Origin: Halalkalibacter akibai JCM 9157
GTDB taxonomy: Bacteria; Bacillota; Bacilli; Bacillales; Bacillaceae_D
Length of the DNA stretch: 52,383 nt
Reading direction: 5' to 3'
Assembly: GCF_000513135.1 (NCBI RefSeq)
Contig: NZ_BAUV01000031.1
Coordinates: forward strand, 1 to 52,383
Positions within the stretch are counted from its first letter, which is position 1. The number at the start of each line of letters is the position of its first letter. The notes below the pieces were generated by a model. It did not search any database and was not told the origin of the DNA. It was given only the letters and a program-made list of their open reading frames with translations. This document shows positions 1 through 12,534 of this stretch, one piece after another. Position numbers and translations under genes: made by a program.

Positions 1-672
1 TTAATTGTCTTTCCAGGTTCAAACTGTGATTCAGACATGTTTTTTGCGATAAAAGACGCTTTAGGTGAAGAAGTGGAATATGTACGTCACGACGAGGCTT
101 CATTAGAAGGCTTTGATGGTGTTCTTTTACCTGGTGGATTCTCTTACGGAGATTACTTACGTTCAGGGGCAATTGCTTGTTTCTCTCCTATTATGGAGGC
201 AGTTAAGCAGTTTGCTACAGAGGGGAAACCTGTTCTCGGAGTTTGTAATGGTTTTCAAATGTTACTTGAATTAGGTTTACTTCCGGGAGCGATGAAGCGT
301 AACGATGGATTAAAGTTCATTTGCCGTCCTGTTGAGTTAAAAGTAGAAAACAATGAAACGATGTTTACATCTGGATATACAAAAGGTGAGATCATTTCAG
401 TGCCAGTTGCTCATGGTGAAGGAAACTATGAGTGTGACGAAGATACACTGGCACAGTTAAAAGCAAACAATCAAGTAGTATTCCGTTATGCACAAGCTAT
501 TAACGGATCAAAAGAGGATATAGCAGGAATTACGAATGAGCGCGGAAATGTATTAGGTATGATGCCGCATCCAGAGCGTGCTGTAGAAACGTTACTTGGA
601 AGCGAAGATGGTTTACGTTTATTTCAATCGATCGTAAGAAATTGGAGGGAATCTCATGTCACTACTTCTTGA
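1..672 (+). CDS. purQ: Phosphoribosylformylglycinamidine synthase subunit PurQ (5' end missing)
   Basis: Glutaminase subunit of the PurLQS complex, which makes FGAM from FGAR in de novo purine synthesis; PurQ releases ammonia from glutamine. The reading frame is open from base 1, so only the first few codons lie outside the window (223 residues are visible). It begins with the class I glutamine amidotransferase pattern FPGSNCDSD. The nucleophile Cys sits in GVCNGFQ and the His-Glu pair in PHPERA near the C-terminus. The gene overlaps the purL start by 17 bases, which suggests translational coupling. purS is expected just upstream, outside the window. Confidence 0.97.
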   Translation, partial: LIVFPGSNCDSDMFFAIKDALGEEVEYVRHDEASLEGFDGVLLPGGFSYGDYLRSGAIACFSPIMEAVKQFATEGKPVLGVCNGFQMLLELGLLPGAMKRNDGLKFICRPVELKVENNETMFTSGYTKGEIISVPVAHGEGNYECDEDTLAQLKANNQVVFRYAQAINGSKEDIAGITNERGNVLGMMPHPERAVETLLGSEDGLRLFQSIVRNWRESHVTTS

Positions 673-2866
673 ACCAACAGCTGAGCGAGTGAAAGAGGAA
701 AAATTATATCGCGAAATGGGTCTTACAGATGACGAGTTTGCTATGATTGAGGGGATTCTTGGCAGAACTCCAAACTGGACAGAAACAGGTCTTTTCTCTG
801 TTATGTGGTCAGAGCATTGTAGTTATAAAAATTCTAAAGTTCTATTAAAGAAGTTCCCAACAGAGGGAGAGCGTGTTTTACAAGGACCAGGTGAAGGCGC
901 TGGAATTATTGATATTGGCGATCAACAAGCAGTTGTGTTTAAAGTTGAAAGTCATAATCACCCTTCGGCAATTGAGCCTTACCAGGGCGCTGCAACAGGT
1001 GTTGGCGGAATTTTACGTGATGTTTTCTCGATGGGAGCTCGTCCAATTTCGTTACTAAATTCACTGCGTTTTGGAGAATTAACGTCTCCGCGTGTTCGTT
1101 ATTTATTTGAAGAAGTGGTAGCAGGTATTGCTGGTTACGGAAACTGCATGGGAGTACCAACAGTTGGGGGAGAAATTCAATTTGATCCTTGTTACGAAGG
1201 CAATCCGTTAGTTAATGCAATGTGTGTCGGTCTTATTGATCATAAAGATATTCAAAAAGGTCAGGCAAAGGGTGTTGGAAATACCGTTATGTACGTAGGT
1301 GCTAGCACGGGCCGCGATGGTATTCACGGAGCGACATTTGCATCTGAGGAGCTTGGTGAAGATTCTGATGAGAAGCGTCCTGCTGTTCAAGTAGGAGATC
1401 CTTTCATGGAGAAGCTTTTACTAGAGGCTTGTTTAGAGTTAATTCAAAATGATGCACTTGTTGGAATTCAAGACATGGGAGCAGCTGGTCTGACTTCTTC
1501 ATCAGCTGAGATGGCAAGTAAAGCCGGATCAGGTATTGAAATGAACCTTGATTTAATTCCGCAACGTGAAAAAGGCATGACAGCTTATGAGATGATGCTT
1601 TCTGAATCTCAAGAGCGTATGTTAATCGTTGTTAAAAAAGGCCGTGAGCAAGAAATTAAAGAAATTTTTGATCGTTGGGGATTGTTATCTGCTGAAGTAG
1701 GTCATGTAACAGATGACAAACGCCTTCGTTTGCTTCATAAGGGCGAAGTGGTAGCAGACCTTCCTGTAGATGCGTTAGCTGAAGAAGCACCAGTTTATCA
1801 TAAGCCTTCTAAAGTTCCTGCTTACTATGAAAAATTCCAACAACAAGAAGAGAAAACTCCTGTTGTAGAAGATTATAAAGAAACATTATTAAAACTATTA
1901 GCTCAGCCTACGATTGCAAGTAAGGAATGGGTTTACGATCAATATGATTATATGGTTCAAACGAATACAGTTGTAGAGCCGGGTTCTGATGCTGCAGTCG
2001 TGCGTATTCGTGGTACTAGAAAAGCACTAGCGATGACAACAGATTGTAACTCTCGCTATCTATATTTAGATCCAGAAGTAGGCGGACAGATTGCTGTTGC
2101 TGAAGCAGCTCGTAACGTAGTTTGCTCTGGTGGAGTACCACTTGGTTTAACAGATGGTTTGAACTACGGTAGTCCTGATAAACCAGAAATCTTCTGGCAA
2201 TTAGAGAAATCAACAGATGGTATGAGTGAAGCATGTCGAGTGTTAGAGACACCTGTTATTGGTGGGAACGTATCTCTTTACAATGAAACGGCAGGCGTAG
2301 CGATTTACCCAACTCCTGTAATTGGGATGGTTGGTTTAATCGAAGATGTTGACCATATTACAACACAATCTTTCAAAAATGCTGGAGACGTTATTTATTT
2401 AATCGGTGAAACGAAACCAGAATTTGGTGGAAGTGAATTACAAAAGCTTGTTGAAGGAGATATTTCGGGTAAAGCTCCAACTTTAGATCTTGAGCTTGAG
2501 AAAAGACTTCAAAAACAACTATTAACAGCGATTCGTTCAGGTCTTGTTACATCAGCTCATGATGTAGCGGAAGGTGGAGTGAGTGTGGCTCTTGCTGAAT
2601 GTATGACAACTGGTGAAGTAGGAGCTAGTGTAACATTAACTGGTGAAACAACAGCGGCTTTATTTGCTGAATCACAAACTCGTTTTGTTGTAACAGTGCC
2701 TGCTGAAAAAGCAGAGCAGTTCGAGCAATTAGTTTCAGCTACGAAAATTGGAGAAGTGACAAGTCAGAAGTCTCTTCAAATAAAAAATGATGAACAACAA
2801 GTGATCCTTGAAACTTCACAGGATGAAATTGTTTCGGCTTGGAAAGGAGCATCCCATGTTTGCTGA
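656..2866 (+). CDS. purL: Phosphoribosylformylglycinamidine synthase subunit PurL
   Basis: ATP-dependent FGAM synthase subunit, the small (736-residue) Gram-positive form that works with separate PurQ and PurS. Sequence marks are SEHCSYK near residue 52, the substrate/ATP segment VESHNHPS near residue 98, [10 protein letters not shown] in the middle, and the second AIRS-like half with DVAEGG. The ATG at 656 lies inside the end of purQ behind the Shine-Dalgarno TTGGAGGGA. The 3' end overlaps purF by 11 bases. The length matches the Bacillus family and I see no anomaly. Confidence 0.98.
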   Translation: MSLLLEPTAERVKEEKLYREMGLTDDEFAMIEGILGRTPNWTETGLFSVMWSEHCSYKNSKVLLKKFPTEGERVLQGPGEGAGIIDIGDQQAVVFKVESHNHPSAIEPYQGAATGVGGILRDVFSMGARPISLLNSLRFGELTSPRVRYLFEEVVAGIAGYGNCMGVPTVGGEIQFDPCYEGNPLVNAMCVGLIDHKDIQKGQAKGVGNTVMYVGASTGRDGIHGATFASEELGEDSDEKRPAVQVGDPFMEKLLLEACLELIQNDALVGIQDMGAAGLTSSSAEMASKAGSGIEMNLDLIPQREKGMTAYEMMLSESQERMLIVVKKGREQEIKEIFDRWGLLSAEVGHVTDDKRLRLLHKGEVVADLPVDALAEEAPVYHKPSKVPAYYEKFQQQEEKTPVVEDYKETLLKLLAQPTIASKEWVYDQYDYMVQTNTVVEPGSDAAVVRIRGTRKALAMTTDCNSRYLYLDPEVGGQIAVAEAARNVVCSGGVPLGLTDGLNYGSPDKPEIFWQLEKSTDGMSEACRVLETPVIGGNVSLYNETAGVAIYPTPVIGMVGLIEDVDHITTQSFKNAGDVIYLIGETKPEFGGSELQKLVEGDISGKAPTLDLELEKRLQKQLLTAIRSGLVTSAHDVAEGGVSVALAECMTTGEVGASVTLTGETTAALFAESQTRFVVTVPAEKAEQFEQLVSATKIGEVTSQKSLQIKNDEQQVILETSQDEIVSAWKGASHVC

Positions 2867-4268
2867 AATCAAAGGCCTAAATGAAGAATGTGGTGTGTTT
2901 GCCATCTGGGGACATAAAGATGCAGCGCACTTGACTTACTACGGTCTTCATAGTTTACAGCATCGCGGACAAGAAGGTGCTGGAATTGTTGTAACAGACG
3001 GTGAACAATTGAAAGTTCATAAAGGTTTAGGACTTGTTAATGACGTTTTTAGCCCTGGTGATTTTGAGCAGTTAAGCGGACACGGTGCCATTGGACATGT
3101 CCGCTATGCGACTGCTGGAGGAGGGGGATTTGCCAATGTGCAACCCCTTCTTTTCCGCTCGCAAACAGGGAGTCTAGCAATTGCTCATAATGGTAATTTA
3201 GTAAATGCCAATAGCATGAAACATCAGTTAGAAAGTCAAGGGAGTATTTTCCAATCTACATCAGATACTGAAGTGGTTGCCCATCTTATTAAACGAAGTG
3301 GTTATAGCAAACTTGAAGAGCAACTGCGCAATGCTCTTGAGATGCTAAAAGGAGCTTATGCCTTTGCTGTTCTAAATGAAAAGCAATTAATGGTTGCATT
3401 AGATCCTAATGGTCTTCGTCCACTTTCAATTGGCCGTCTTGGTGATGCTTACGTTGTAGCTTCTGAGACTTGTGCCTTTGATTTAATAGGGGCTAAGTAT
3501 GAACGTGAAGTGGAACCAGGCGAATTAATTATTATTGATGATGAAGGTTTACGTTCTACAAGATTTTCTGGTACGGCGACTAGAGCTATTTGTAGTATGG
3601 AATATGTTTATTTTGCACGCCCAGATAGCAATGTCGATGAAATCAATGTTCATACGTCTAGAAAAAGTTTAGGAAAACAACTAGCGATTGAAGCCCCAGT
3701 AGAAGCGGATGTTGTAACGGGTGTGCCAGATTCTTCTATCTCAGCAGCGATCGGGTACGCTGAACAAACAGGTATTCCGTATGAGCTAGGAATGATTAAA
3801 AATCGGTATGTTGGGCGGACGTTTATCCAACCATCCCAAGAATTACGTGAGCAAGGCGTGAAGATGAAGCTCTCAGCAGTTCGTGGGGTTGTTGAAGGAA
3901 AACGTGTTGTCATGATTGATGATTCAATCGTACGAGGTACGACAAGTAGACGAATTGTCAATATGTTAAGAGAAGCAGGAGCAAAAGAGGTTCATGTTCG
4001 AATCAGTTCACCTCCTATTAAACATCCTTGTTTTTATGGAATTGACACTTCAAATTCCGGAGAATTAATTGCTGCTAATCATTCTCTAGAGGAAATGCGT
4101 GAGATGATGGGAGCAGATACGCTAGAATTTCTTTCACCAGAAGGATTGAAAAAAGGTATTGGTCGCCCTGATACAACGCCAAATTGTGGACAATGTTTAG
4201 CTTGTTTTACCGGGGAATATCCAACTGAAATTTATCCAGATACGTTACATCCATACGCAAAGGTTTAG
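2856..4268 (+). CDS. purF: Amidophosphoribosyltransferase (glutamine PRPP amidotransferase)
   Basis: Catalyses the committed step of purine synthesis, PRPP plus glutamine to phosphoribosylamine. I chose the ATG at 2856 because GGAAAGGAG lies just upstream and it gives an 11-residue propeptide ([11 protein letters not shown]) ahead of the catalytic Cys12, as in the Bacillus enzyme whose propeptide is removed. The reading frame stays open further upstream, but that part overlaps purL. The PRPP-binding loop [15 protein letters not shown] is near residue 350. Cys residues in AICSMEY, HPCFYG and CGQCLAC correspond to the four [4Fe-4S] ligands of the oxygen-sensitive Bacillus type. 470 residues. 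Confidence 0.97.
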   Translation: MFAEIKGLNEECGVFAIWGHKDAAHLTYYGLHSLQHRGQEGAGIVVTDGEQLKVHKGLGLVNDVFSPGDFEQLSGHGAIGHVRYATAGGGGFANVQPLLFRSQTGSLAIAHNGNLVNANSMKHQLESQGSIFQSTSDTEVVAHLIKRSGYSKLEEQLRNALEMLKGAYAFAVLNEKQLMVALDPNGLRPLSIGRLGDAYVVASETCAFDLIGAKYEREVEPGELIIIDDEGLRSTRFSGTATRAICSMEYVYFARPDSNVDEINVHTSRKSLGKQLAIEAPVEADVVTGVPDSSISAAIGYAEQTGIPYELGMIKNRYVGRTFIQPSQELREQGVKMKLSAVRGVVEGKRVVMIDDSIVRGTTSRRIVNMLREAGAKEVHVRISSPPIKHPCFYGIDTSNSGELIAANHSLEEMREMMGADTLEFLSPEGLKKGIGRPDTTPNCGQCLACFTGEYPTEIYPDTLHPYAKV

Positions 4269-4288
4269 AGGAGAAGGGAGCAAGAAGA

Positions 4289-5323
4289 ATGTCAGAAGCT
4301 TATAAAAAAGCAGGTGTCAGTCTTGAAGCAGGATACGAGGCTGTTGAGCGAATGAAAAGTCATGTTGAAAGAACCAAACGCTCAGGTGTAATGGGTTCTC
4401 TTGGCGGTTTTGGTGGAATGTTCGATTTATCGACCTTGAACCTAAAAGAGCCAGTACTCGTTTCAGGAACTGATGGAGTAGGGACAAAGCTTATGCTTGC
4501 CTTTATGCTAGATAAGCACGATACAATCGGTGTCGATGCTGTTGCGATGTGCGTAAATGATATCGTTGTTCAAGGTGCAGAGCCACTTTATTTCCTTGAT
4601 TATATTGCTTGTGGAAAAGCTGTTCCAGAACGCCTTGAAGCAATTGTAAAAGGAGTAGCAGACGGTTGCGAACAAGCTGGCTGTGCATTAGTTGGTGGAG
4701 AAACAGCCGAAATGCCTGGTATGTATAGTGAAGATGAATACGATTTAGCTGGATTTTCTGTTGGAGCGGTTGAAAAGCAAAACCTGGTAAATGGAGAAAA
4801 CATTCAGCCTGGAGATGTAGTCATCGGTCTTACTTCTAGTGGACTTCACAGTAATGGTTTTTCTTTAGTTCGCAAAATTTTCCTTCATGACCACTCTTTC
4901 TCCTTAGATGATCATGTAGAAGAGTTGGGTAAAACACTTGGTGAAGAATTAATTACACCAACGAAGATTTATGTGAAGCCGTTACTTGCTGTCTTAAAAG
5001 AGCAAACGGTGCGTGGCATGGCTCATATTACAGGTGGAGGTTTTTATGAGAACATCCCACGTATGTTGCCTGCTGGAGTGGAAGTGAGCATTGAAAATGG
5101 ATCTTGGCCAGTTCCTCCCATTTTCTCTTTACTGCAAAAATACGGAGAACTTACGGATAAAGAACTTTTTTCAACGTTTAACATGGGTATCGGAATGGTA
5201 GTTGTCGTTCCTGAAGCAGAAAAAGAAGATGTTCTGCGTGTCTTAAAAGAACATGGTGAATCGGCTTATGTAATTGGTCGTGTTCAAGAAGGTACGGGTG
5301 TAACAATCGGAGGCATTGAATAA
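4289..5323 (+). CDS. purM: Phosphoribosylformylglycinamidine cyclo-ligase (AIR synthetase)
   Basis: Converts FGAM to aminoimidazole ribotide with ATP. At 344 residues it has the normal family length. The conserved ATP/substrate loop SGTDGVGTK is near residue 60, GGETAEMPG in the middle and [10 protein letters not shown] in the C-terminal half. The Shine-Dalgarno is GAGGAGAAGGGAG. Its TAA stop shares one base with the purN ATG (TAATG), a classic coupling arrangement. Confidence 0.98.
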   Translation: MSEAYKKAGVSLEAGYEAVERMKSHVERTKRSGVMGSLGGFGGMFDLSTLNLKEPVLVSGTDGVGTKLMLAFMLDKHDTIGVDAVAMCVNDIVVQGAEPLYFLDYIACGKAVPERLEAIVKGVADGCEQAGCALVGGETAEMPGMYSEDEYDLAGFSVGAVEKQNLVNGENIQPGDVVIGLTSSGLHSNGFSLVRKIFLHDHSFSLDDHVEELGKTLGEELITPTKIYVKPLLAVLKEQTVRGMAHITGGGFYENIPRMLPAGVEVSIENGSWPVPPIFSLLQKYGELTDKELFSTFNMGIGMVVVVPEAEKEDVLRVLKEHGESAYVIGRVQEGTGVTIGGIE

Positions 5324-5904
5324 TGAGAATAGCCATTTTTGCTTCAGGAAGTGGTACCAATGCAGAAGCAATTATGAATGCAGCTAAGACGGAAAACCTT
5401 AAAGCTGAGGTTGCTCTTATTGTCACAGATAAACCAAAAGCAAAAGTGGTTGAGAGAGCAAGTAGGCATAACGTTCCTATCTTGATCTGTGACCCAAAAC
5501 AATTTGAAACAAAAGCTGCTTATGAACAAGAGATTGTAAATGAATTACAAAAAAATGAAATCTCATTTATTGCGTTAGCGGGCTATATGCGTTTAATCGG
5601 GCCAACTTTGCTCAACGCTTTCCGAGGAAGGATTGTTAATATACATCCTTCCTTGCTTCCTTCTTTTCCTGGTCTTGATGCAATTGGCCAAGCCTTTCAA
5701 GCGAAAGTGAAAATAACTGGTGTAACGATTCATTATGTGGATGAAGGAATGGATACTGGATTAATTATTACCCAAGAGGCTGTCCGAATAGAAGTTGAGG
5801 ATACAGTTGATACACTTCAAAAGAAAATCCAAAAAGTGGAGCATCAGCTGTACCCAAGTACATTACAAACAATCATTGAAGAGATAGGAAGGTTGAATAA
5901 GTAA
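5323..5904 (+). CDS. purN: Phosphoribosylglycinamide formyltransferase
   Basis: Transfers a formyl group from 10-formyl-THF to GAR. The 193 residues carry the folate-enzyme signature [12 protein letters not shown] near residue 105, with the catalytic Asn and His, and DEGMDTG near residue 140, with the catalytic Asp. The N-terminal FASGSGTN loop binds substrate phosphate. The start overlaps the purM stop by one base, and the stop overlaps the purH start by one base. Confidence 0.97.
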   Translation: MRIAIFASGSGTNAEAIMNAAKTENLKAEVALIVTDKPKAKVVERASRHNVPILICDPKQFETKAAYEQEIVNELQKNEISFIALAGYMRLIGPTLLNAFRGRIVNIHPSLLPSFPGLDAIGQAFQAKVKITGVTIHYVDEGMDTGLIITQEAVRIEVEDTVDTLQKKIQKVEHQLYPSTLQTIIEEIGRLNK

Positions 5905-7442
5905 TGAGTAAAAGAAGAGCATTAGTGAGTGTGTCTGATAAAACAGGAATCGTGGAATTCGTTCAAGAGCTTGTGAATCAAGGATTTGAGGTTGTTTCAA
6001 CGGGTGGAACGAAAAACGCATTATTACAAGCAGGGGTGCCGGTTATTGGGATCTCTGAAGTAACAGGTTTCCCAGAGATTTTAGATGGCCGAGTAAAAAC
6101 GTTACATCCAAATATACATAGCGGGTTGCTTGCGATGAGAGAGCGCGAGGAACATCAACAACAGCTAAGAGAGCACAACATCTCTCCAATTGATTTAGTT
6201 GTCGTGAATCTGTATCCATTTAAAGAAACGATTGCGAAGCCTAACTGTACGTTTGAAGATGCTATTGAAAACATTGATATCGGTGGACCTAGTATGCTTC
6301 GTGCAGCAGCGAAAAACCATCAGCATGTAACGGTTGTCGTTGATCCTACTGATTATCAAACGGTTTTAGAAGAATTAGCGAATGGACAAGCTGTATCGAT
6401 TGAAACGAAACGTCGTTTAGCTGCTAAAGTATTTAGACATACAGCTGCTTATGATGCTTTAATCGCTGAATATTTAACAGCTGCAGTAGGAGAAGAAGAA
6501 CCAGAAACATTTACAGTTACCTATGAGCGTAAGCAAGGACTACGTTATGGAGAAAATCCACACCAAAAAGCTACTTTCTATAAAAAGCCATTAGCTGATC
6601 AAGGTTCAATTGCAAGTGCTACTCAACTACACGGTAAAGAACTTTCATATAACAATATTCATGATGCGGACGCAGCACTTGCTATTGTAAAAGAATTTTC
6701 AGAGCCAGCTGTTGTAGCGGTGAAACACATGAATCCTTGTGGAGTGGGAACTGGTACGACTGTTGGTGAAGCGTATGGTCGTGCATATGAAGCCGATCCT
6801 GTTTCTATTTTTGGTGGAATTGTTGCAGCGAATCGTGAAATTGACAAAGCGACAGCTGAAAAAATGAAAGATATTTTCTTAGAAATTATTATCGCCCCTT
6901 CTTTTTCACAAGAAGCGTTAGATGTTTTAACAACAAAGAAAAATTTACGACTATTAACTGTAGATACGAACAAAAAAGATCAACCAGAAGCAATGTTAAC
7001 TTCTATTCACGGTGGTTTACTCGTTCAAGATGAAGATCATTTTGGTTTAGATGATGCAACTGTTTCTATTCCGACCAAAAGAGAGCCGACTGAAGCTGAG
7101 TGGGAAGCTCTTAAGCTTGCTTGGAAAGTAGTTAAGCACGTTAAATCAAACGCAATTGTGCTAACAAACGGTCAAATGACAGTTGGAGTCGGTGCTGGTC
7201 AAATGAACAGAGTTGGAGCAGCTGATATTGCAATTAGTCAAGCGAGTGAAAGAATAGAAGGCGCAGTTATGGGATCAGATGCTTTCTTCCCAATGGGAGA
7301 TACGGTTGAACTTGCAGGAAAAGCTGGTGTTACTGCGATTATTCAACCTGGTGGCTCCATCCGTGACGAGGAATCCATTGAAATGGCCAATAAATGCGGG
7401 ATTGCTATGGTTATGACAGGAGTCAGACACTTTAAACATTAA
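5904..7442 (+). CDS. purH: Bifunctional AICAR formyltransferase / IMP cyclohydrolase
   Basis: Carries out the last two steps to IMP. The N-terminal MGS-like IMP cyclohydrolase domain begins [11 protein letters not shown] and contains [14 protein letters not shown]. The C-terminal AICAR formyltransferase domain has the conserved KHMNPCGVG block near residue 273 and a C-terminal DAFFPMGD / PGGSIRDEE region. 512 residues, normal for the family. The ATG at 5904 overlaps the purN stop. Confidence 0.98.
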   Translation: MSKRRALVSVSDKTGIVEFVQELVNQGFEVVSTGGTKNALLQAGVPVIGISEVTGFPEILDGRVKTLHPNIHSGLLAMREREEHQQQLREHNISPIDLVVVNLYPFKETIAKPNCTFEDAIENIDIGGPSMLRAAAKNHQHVTVVVDPTDYQTVLEELANGQAVSIETKRRLAAKVFRHTAAYDALIAEYLTAAVGEEEPETFTVTYERKQGLRYGENPHQKATFYKKPLADQGSIASATQLHGKELSYNNIHDADAALAIVKEFSEPAVVAVKHMNPCGVGTGTTVGEAYGRAYEADPVSIFGGIVAANREIDKATAEKMKDIFLEIIIAPSFSQEALDVLTTKKNLRLLTVDTNKKDQPEAMLTSIHGGLLVQDEDHFGLDDATVSIPTKREPTEAEWEALKLAWKVVKHVKSNAIVLTNGQMTVGVGAGQMNRVGAADIAISQASERIEGAVMGSDAFFPMGDTVELAGKAGVTAIIQPGGSIRDEESIEMANKCGIAMVMTGVRHFKH

Positions 7443-7461
7443 TTGGATGAAGGGAGAATGA

Positions 7462-8709
<1,248 letters not shown>

Positions 8710-8735
<26 letters not shown>

Positions 8736-8820
8736 AAAAGAAAATAATAGCAATGATACTGCCTATAACCATAGCGTAAATAAAAAGGCTATCTGTTGCA
8801 AATTCTTGAATGTTAAACAT
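8710..8820 (-). CDS. Small single-pass membrane protein, 36 residues
   Basis: Leftward 37-codon frame starting MFNIQEFATDSLF, with a good Shine-Dalgarno (TAAGGAGTTGAGTAC then ATG). It has one hydrophobic helix, roughly residues 12-29 (LFIYAMVIGSIIAIIFFF), and a positive tail MKKKRAR, so the predicted topology is N-out/C-in. It converges with purD and its last 26 bases overlap the purD 3' end. Short membrane peptides of this style (acidic N-terminus, one helix, Arg/Lys tail) are common in Bacillus, including near purD. The function is unknown. The RBS, composition and start context make it more credible than a chance frame. Confidence 0.7.
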
Positions 8821-8863
8821 GTACTCAACTCCTTACTAGCTTTAGGTTAATTCAATAAGCAGG

Positions 8864-8901
8864 ATAAACCGTATAAGTTCACAAGGACTTATACGGTTTA
8901 T
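8864..8901. repeat. Perfect 15-bp inverted repeat (hairpin)
   Basis: ATAAACCGTATAAGT at 8864-8878 and its exact complement at 8887-8901 are separated by TCACAAGG. It lies between the two leftward small genes, downstream of the DUF2892 gene. There is no strong T-run on either side, so it may be a weak terminator, a processing or stability hairpin, or a protein site. Confidence 0.7.
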
Positions 8902-8913
8902 TCATGTTACAAG

Positions 8914-9183
8914 TTAACTGAACAAGTCTTGTTGTTCATGTTGTTGTGTTTGATTTTGATTTTGTGTATGTTGCTGCATGTCGACCATCTTTTGTTCTGC
9001 TATATAGGTAAGCGGGCAGAAACGAGTGATTCCTTCTGCAACTTTCATACCACCGCACATAGCATAAAAAAGAGACATGCCTTCGTTTGGTTTTCGAACA
9101 AGCTTAGCGGTAGAACAAGCTAAAATCGTGAAACCCATTGAGATACGACATAAAGCATCAACTCGACCGATATTTGGTTTCAT
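8914..9183 (-). CDS. DUF2892 (YgaP-like membrane domain) family protein
   Basis: 89-residue protein. The ATG at 9183 (MKPNIGRVDALCRISMGF) follows the Shine-Dalgarno AAAGGTGG; a longer frame to 9243 has no such site. The family pattern is visible: N-terminal NIGRVDALCRI, a hydrophobic stretch, a second helix around YAMCGGMKVAEGI and the conserved end TRFCPLT. The tail is Gln/His rich (QQHTQNQNQTQQHEQQ). DUF2892 proteins are small membrane proteins, sometimes fused to rhodanese; the role of the free-standing form is unknown. Divergent from yerA. Confidence 0.85.
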   Translation of the reverse strand: MKPNIGRVDALCRISMGFTILACSTAKLVRKPNEGMSLFYAMCGGMKVAEGITRFCPLTYIAEQKMVDMQQHTQNQNQTQQHEQQDLFS

Positions 9184-9318
9184 AATTGATCCACCTTTCA
9201 CATGTTTGTCAATATTCCAATAAATGTTGTTAAAAGATTTCACATAACTAGTGAATTTTTTAACAATTCTGTGTTACGATTAGAAAAATAGGAATTGACA
9301 GAAATGGGTGATGACAGG

Positions 9319-11061
9319 ATGACAGAGAGACTTTACCGCTGGACAAAACAACGATTACGACAGCAACTAGCTGTAGTACAAGGAGATCAGGCTCCATCAC
9401 TTGTCCTCAAACAAGCTAATTACTTAAACTTTGCTCGGCGTAAATGGCTTAAGGCAAACATATGGATTGCAGGAGATCGCATTGTCTACGTTGGAAACGA
9501 AATGCCAGCCAACTTAACTGATACAGAAATTGTTGATTGTGAAAATAAACGAGTTGTACCAGGATATATTGAGCACCACGCTCACCCGTTTCAACTTTAT
9601 AATCCCCATAGCTTTGGGAAGTATGCGTCATCGCGAGGAACAACAACTCTCATAAATGACAATATGATGTTCTTTTTGCATCTCGAAAAAAAGAAAGCGC
9701 TTACTTTGATTGAAGCACTTGATGAACTCCCAACTTCTATGTACTGGTGGGCACGCTATGATGCGCAAACAGAGTTAAGAGACGAGGAACCTTTATCAAA
9801 TTCAAAGATGAAGGAATGGCTTGAGCATCCTTTAGTCGTTCAAGGAGGAGAGTTAACTTCTTGGCCAAAGGTATTAAATGGCGATGATTCCACCTTACAC
9901 TGGATGCAAGAAACAACCAGGCTTCGCAAACCTATTGAAGGACATTTACCTGGTGCATCTGAGAAAACTCTTGCACAAATGGCCCTTCTTGGGGTGACTT
10001 GTGATCATGAGGCAATGACTGGAGAAGAAGCAGTACGCCGGTTAGATCTCGGCTATACCACGTCACTACGGCACTCGTCTATACGCCCTGATTTACCTAG
10101 GCTCTTAAAGGAAATGCAGGAACTCGGCGTTGATTATTTTGAAAGATGTTTAATGACAACAGATGGTTCTCCTCCTTCATTTTATGAAAATGGAGTTATG
10201 GACCATTTAATTAAGATTGCTTTAGAAAGTGGAGTTGATTCGATTGATGCTTACGCAATGGCTAGTTATAATGCAGCTAAGTATTACCACTTGGATCATA
10301 AGCTTGGAATGATTGCTCCTGGGCGAATTGCTCATATAAATATACTTGATGATGTATCAAACCCAAAACCTCGTTCTGTTATTGCAAAAGGCCAGTGGGT
10401 GGTTAAAGAAGGTATGTATTGTTGCGATTCTATGGAGTCTTTCCCTTGGGAAAAATTTGGGGTAAAACCATTTGAACTAAATTGGGATTTAACTGAGGAT
10501 GATCTTCACTTTTCGATGCCAATGGGAATTGAAATGACAAACGCAGTAATTTTAAAACCTTACCAAGTATCAGTCGAGGGAACAACCGGTGTGTTAAGTT
10601 GTGATCATGATGAGAGCTTTTTTGTTATGATTGATAAAAATGGTAAATGGCATATCTCAACTATGATTAAAGGATTTGCTACACATGTCTCAGGTTTTGC
10701 AAGTTCATTCTCCAATACAGGAGACATTATTTTAATTGGGAAAAATGTAGCCGATATGGTTGCTGCCTTCCGTGCACTAAAAGAACAAGGTGGAGGCATG
10801 GCGTTAGTAGAGAACGGAGAAGTTATAGGTCGTATCGAATTAGAACTAATGGGCATTCTCTCGAACAAGACGATGGAAGGGGTTATGGAAGACGAAAAAA
10901 ATATGGTGAAGTTGCTAAGAGATCGTGGGTATAAATATGAAGATCCCATTTACAGCCTTCTTTTCTTTTCAGCTACACATCTTCCTTATATTCGCGTAAC
11001 TCAACGAGGAATTTATGATGTTAAGAAGAAAACTGTACTCTTTCCAGCGATAATGCGTTAA
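9319..11061 (+). CDS. yerA: Adenine deaminase-like amidohydrolase YerA
   Basis: 580-residue amidohydrolase of the adenine-deaminase fold, collinear with B. subtilis YerA by sequence and position (pur operon, then yerABC). The metal-site region reads PGYIEHHAHPFQLYN, where classical adenine deaminase has DGHVHIES. Later blocks CDHEAMTGEEAVRRL and MASYNAAKYYHLDHKLGMIAPG are typical of the family. I chose the ATG at 9319 (MTERLYRW) because GGGTGA is 7 bases upstream and it matches family N-termini; in-frame starts at 9295 and 9304 also exist. The physiological substrate of YerA is not established. A true adenine deaminase gene lies at 12906. Confidence 0.92.
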   Translation: MTERLYRWTKQRLRQQLAVVQGDQAPSLVLKQANYLNFARRKWLKANIWIAGDRIVYVGNEMPANLTDTEIVDCENKRVVPGYIEHHAHPFQLYNPHSFGKYASSRGTTTLINDNMMFFLHLEKKKALTLIEALDELPTSMYWWARYDAQTELRDEEPLSNSKMKEWLEHPLVVQGGELTSWPKVLNGDDSTLHWMQETTRLRKPIEGHLPGASEKTLAQMALLGVTCDHEAMTGEEAVRRLDLGYTTSLRHSSIRPDLPRLLKEMQELGVDYFERCLMTTDGSPPSFYENGVMDHLIKIALESGVDSIDAYAMASYNAAKYYHLDHKLGMIAPGRIAHINILDDVSNPKPRSVIAKGQWVVKEGMYCCDSMESFPWEKFGVKPFELNWDLTEDDLHFSMPMGIEMTNAVILKPYQVSVEGTTGVLSCDHDESFFVMIDKNGKWHISTMIKGFATHVSGFASSFSNTGDIILIGKNVADMVAAFRALKEQGGGMALVENGEVIGRIELELMGILSNKTMEGVMEDEKNMVKLLRDRGYKYEDPIYSLLFFSATHLPYIRVTQRGIYDVKKKTVLFPAIMR

Positions 11062-11117
11062 ACTAGGAGAGAATACGTAATCGCTTTAATGTGTTAATTT
11101 GAAAAAGGTTGTGTACT

Positions 11118-12140
11118 ATGAAGAAGAGTTGGATGATGTTTATAATAACAGCTTTCCTTATTGGGGGCTGTTCAAATAGTGAAGAGCAAGTTTTGGAACA
11201 AGAAGATTCTGAACCAGTCGAAGAGGAAGAGATTATTGAAGTTCCTACAGCTTTCTATCCATTTACTGGTTTAGCTACTGATGAAGAAGAAGTCAATCAC
11301 CGGGTGATCGGGGTTACCATTAATAATCATCCGGCTGCAAGACCTCAATCGGGGTTGAGTGATGCTGATGTTGTATATGAGATCTTATCTGAGTATGAAG
11401 TTACTCGTTTGGTGGCTCTTTTTCATAGCCAACTACCAGAGAGAGTGGGTCCTGTTCGCAGTGCGAGACCTTATCATATTGATTTAGTAAATGGATATGA
11501 AGGAATACTCGTCCATCATGGTGGAAGTCCAGAAGCTAGAGAAAGAGTTGCCAGAGGAGAAATTAATTCCTTGGATGGGATGGTTTATGACGGCTCGTTG
11601 TTCAAACGATCGTCGGAAAGAAAAGCCCCACATAACTCTTATATCACAACAGAAAATATAATCGAAGGAATTACCTCTCTTCATTATGAAACTGTAGCGG
11701 ACGTTCAACCCTTGCCTTTTTCTCAAGACGGAGAACTGAATGTGGAAGGGTTGGAAGCCAAAGATATAGAAATCAACTACTATAATATTAACCGTGTGCG
11801 CTATCAGTTCGATGAGCAATCAGGTATGTACCATAGATTTAATGGAGACGATCAAACGATTGATTATGAGACGAATCAGCCGGTTGAACTTTCTAATTTA
11901 TTTGTAGTTGAAACAGCACATCAAGTTTTAGATGATAAAGGTAGACGAGCAATTGATTTAACTTCCGGTGGTCGAGCGATCCTGTTTATGAATGGAATAG
12001 CTAGTGAAATCAACTGGGAAAACCGCGATGGACAAATTGTACCAGTTAAAGATGGTGAATTAGTTTTATTAAAGCCAGGTCAAACCTGGATTAATGTTGT
12101 TCCAACAACTCCAGGTATGGAAGAAACAGTCACTTACTAA
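11118..12140 (+). CDS. yerB: DUF3048 lipoprotein YerB
   Basis: 340-residue predicted lipoprotein. The signal peptide MKKSWMMFIITAFLIGGC ends in lipobox IGGC, followed by a very acidic linker (SNSEEQVLEQEDSEPVEEEE). The DUF3048 core follows, with PFTGLATDEEEVNHRVIGV, RPQSGLSDADVVYE and PERVGPVRSARPYHIDL. YerB proteins are surface lipoproteins of unknown function, placed between yerA and yerC in B. subtilis as here. The start at ATG 11118 has AAAGG upstream; the in-frame TTG at 11109 is less likely. Confidence 0.92.
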   Translation: MKKSWMMFIITAFLIGGCSNSEEQVLEQEDSEPVEEEEIIEVPTAFYPFTGLATDEEEVNHRVIGVTINNHPAARPQSGLSDADVVYEILSEYEVTRLVALFHSQLPERVGPVRSARPYHIDLVNGYEGILVHHGGSPEARERVARGEINSLDGMVYDGSLFKRSSERKAPHNSYITTENIIEGITSLHYETVADVQPLPFSQDGELNVEGLEAKDIEINYYNINRVRYQFDEQSGMYHRFNGDDQTIDYETNQPVELSNLFVVETAHQVLDDKGRRAIDLTSGGRAILFMNGIASEINWENRDGQIVPVKDGELVLLKPGQTWINVVPTTPGMEETVTY

Positions 12141-12194
12141 GGGGCAATGGATAAAGGGTGGATTTGGTTGTCCCCCTAGAAAGGTGTGAAACAG

Positions 12195-12506
12195 ATGCAA
12201 ATAGATAAATTACGTGGAAAAGAACTTGATCAATTATTTAAAGCCATTTTGTCATTAAAAGATCTTGAAGAATGCTATGAGTTTTTTGATGATCTTTGTA
12301 CGATTAATGAAATTCAATCGTTAGCTCAGCGTTTAGAAGTAGCGAGAATGCTTCAAAATGGGTTTACGTATCATAAAATTGAGACAGAAACTGGTGCAAG
12401 TACTGCAACAATCTCACGCGTGAAGCGTTGCTTAAATTACGGAAATGACGGTTACAAGATGACGTTAGACCGTGTTAAAGAGGAAGAAATAAAAGTAGAA
12501 GAGTAA
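12195..12506 (+). CDS. yerC: TrpR-like DNA-binding protein YerC
   Basis: 103-residue YerC/YecD-family protein of the TrpR-like helix-turn-helix superfamily. The block CTINEIQSLAQRLEVARML is followed by the HTH YHKIETETGASTATISRVKR, nearly identical to the Bacillus family. The ATG at 12195 is preceded by GAAAGGTG and gives the family N-terminus MQIDKLRGKELDQLF; an in-frame GTG at 12186 is inside the Shine-Dalgarno. The regulator's targets are not known. A terminator follows at once. Confidence 0.94.
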   Translation: MQIDKLRGKELDQLFKAILSLKDLEECYEFFDDLCTINEIQSLAQRLEVARMLQNGFTYHKIETETGASTATISRVKRCLNYGNDGYKMTLDRVKEEEIKVEE

Positions 12507-12534
12507 CTCGCAGGGGGATCTGCGGGTTTTTTTT
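12507..12534 (+). terminator. Intrinsic terminator after yerC
   Basis: CTCGCAG and CTGCGGG form a 7-bp stem (one G-U) around GGGGAT, followed by eight T. It closes the yerABC unit. Confidence 0.92.

Noticed and set aside
939-1390. Leftward frames opposite purL
   Set aside because: They lie inside a highly conserved gene on the other strand, lack ribosome sites and show no recognisable protein features. The same applies to the other antisense frames inside purM, purH, ade, pcrA, gatA and catE.
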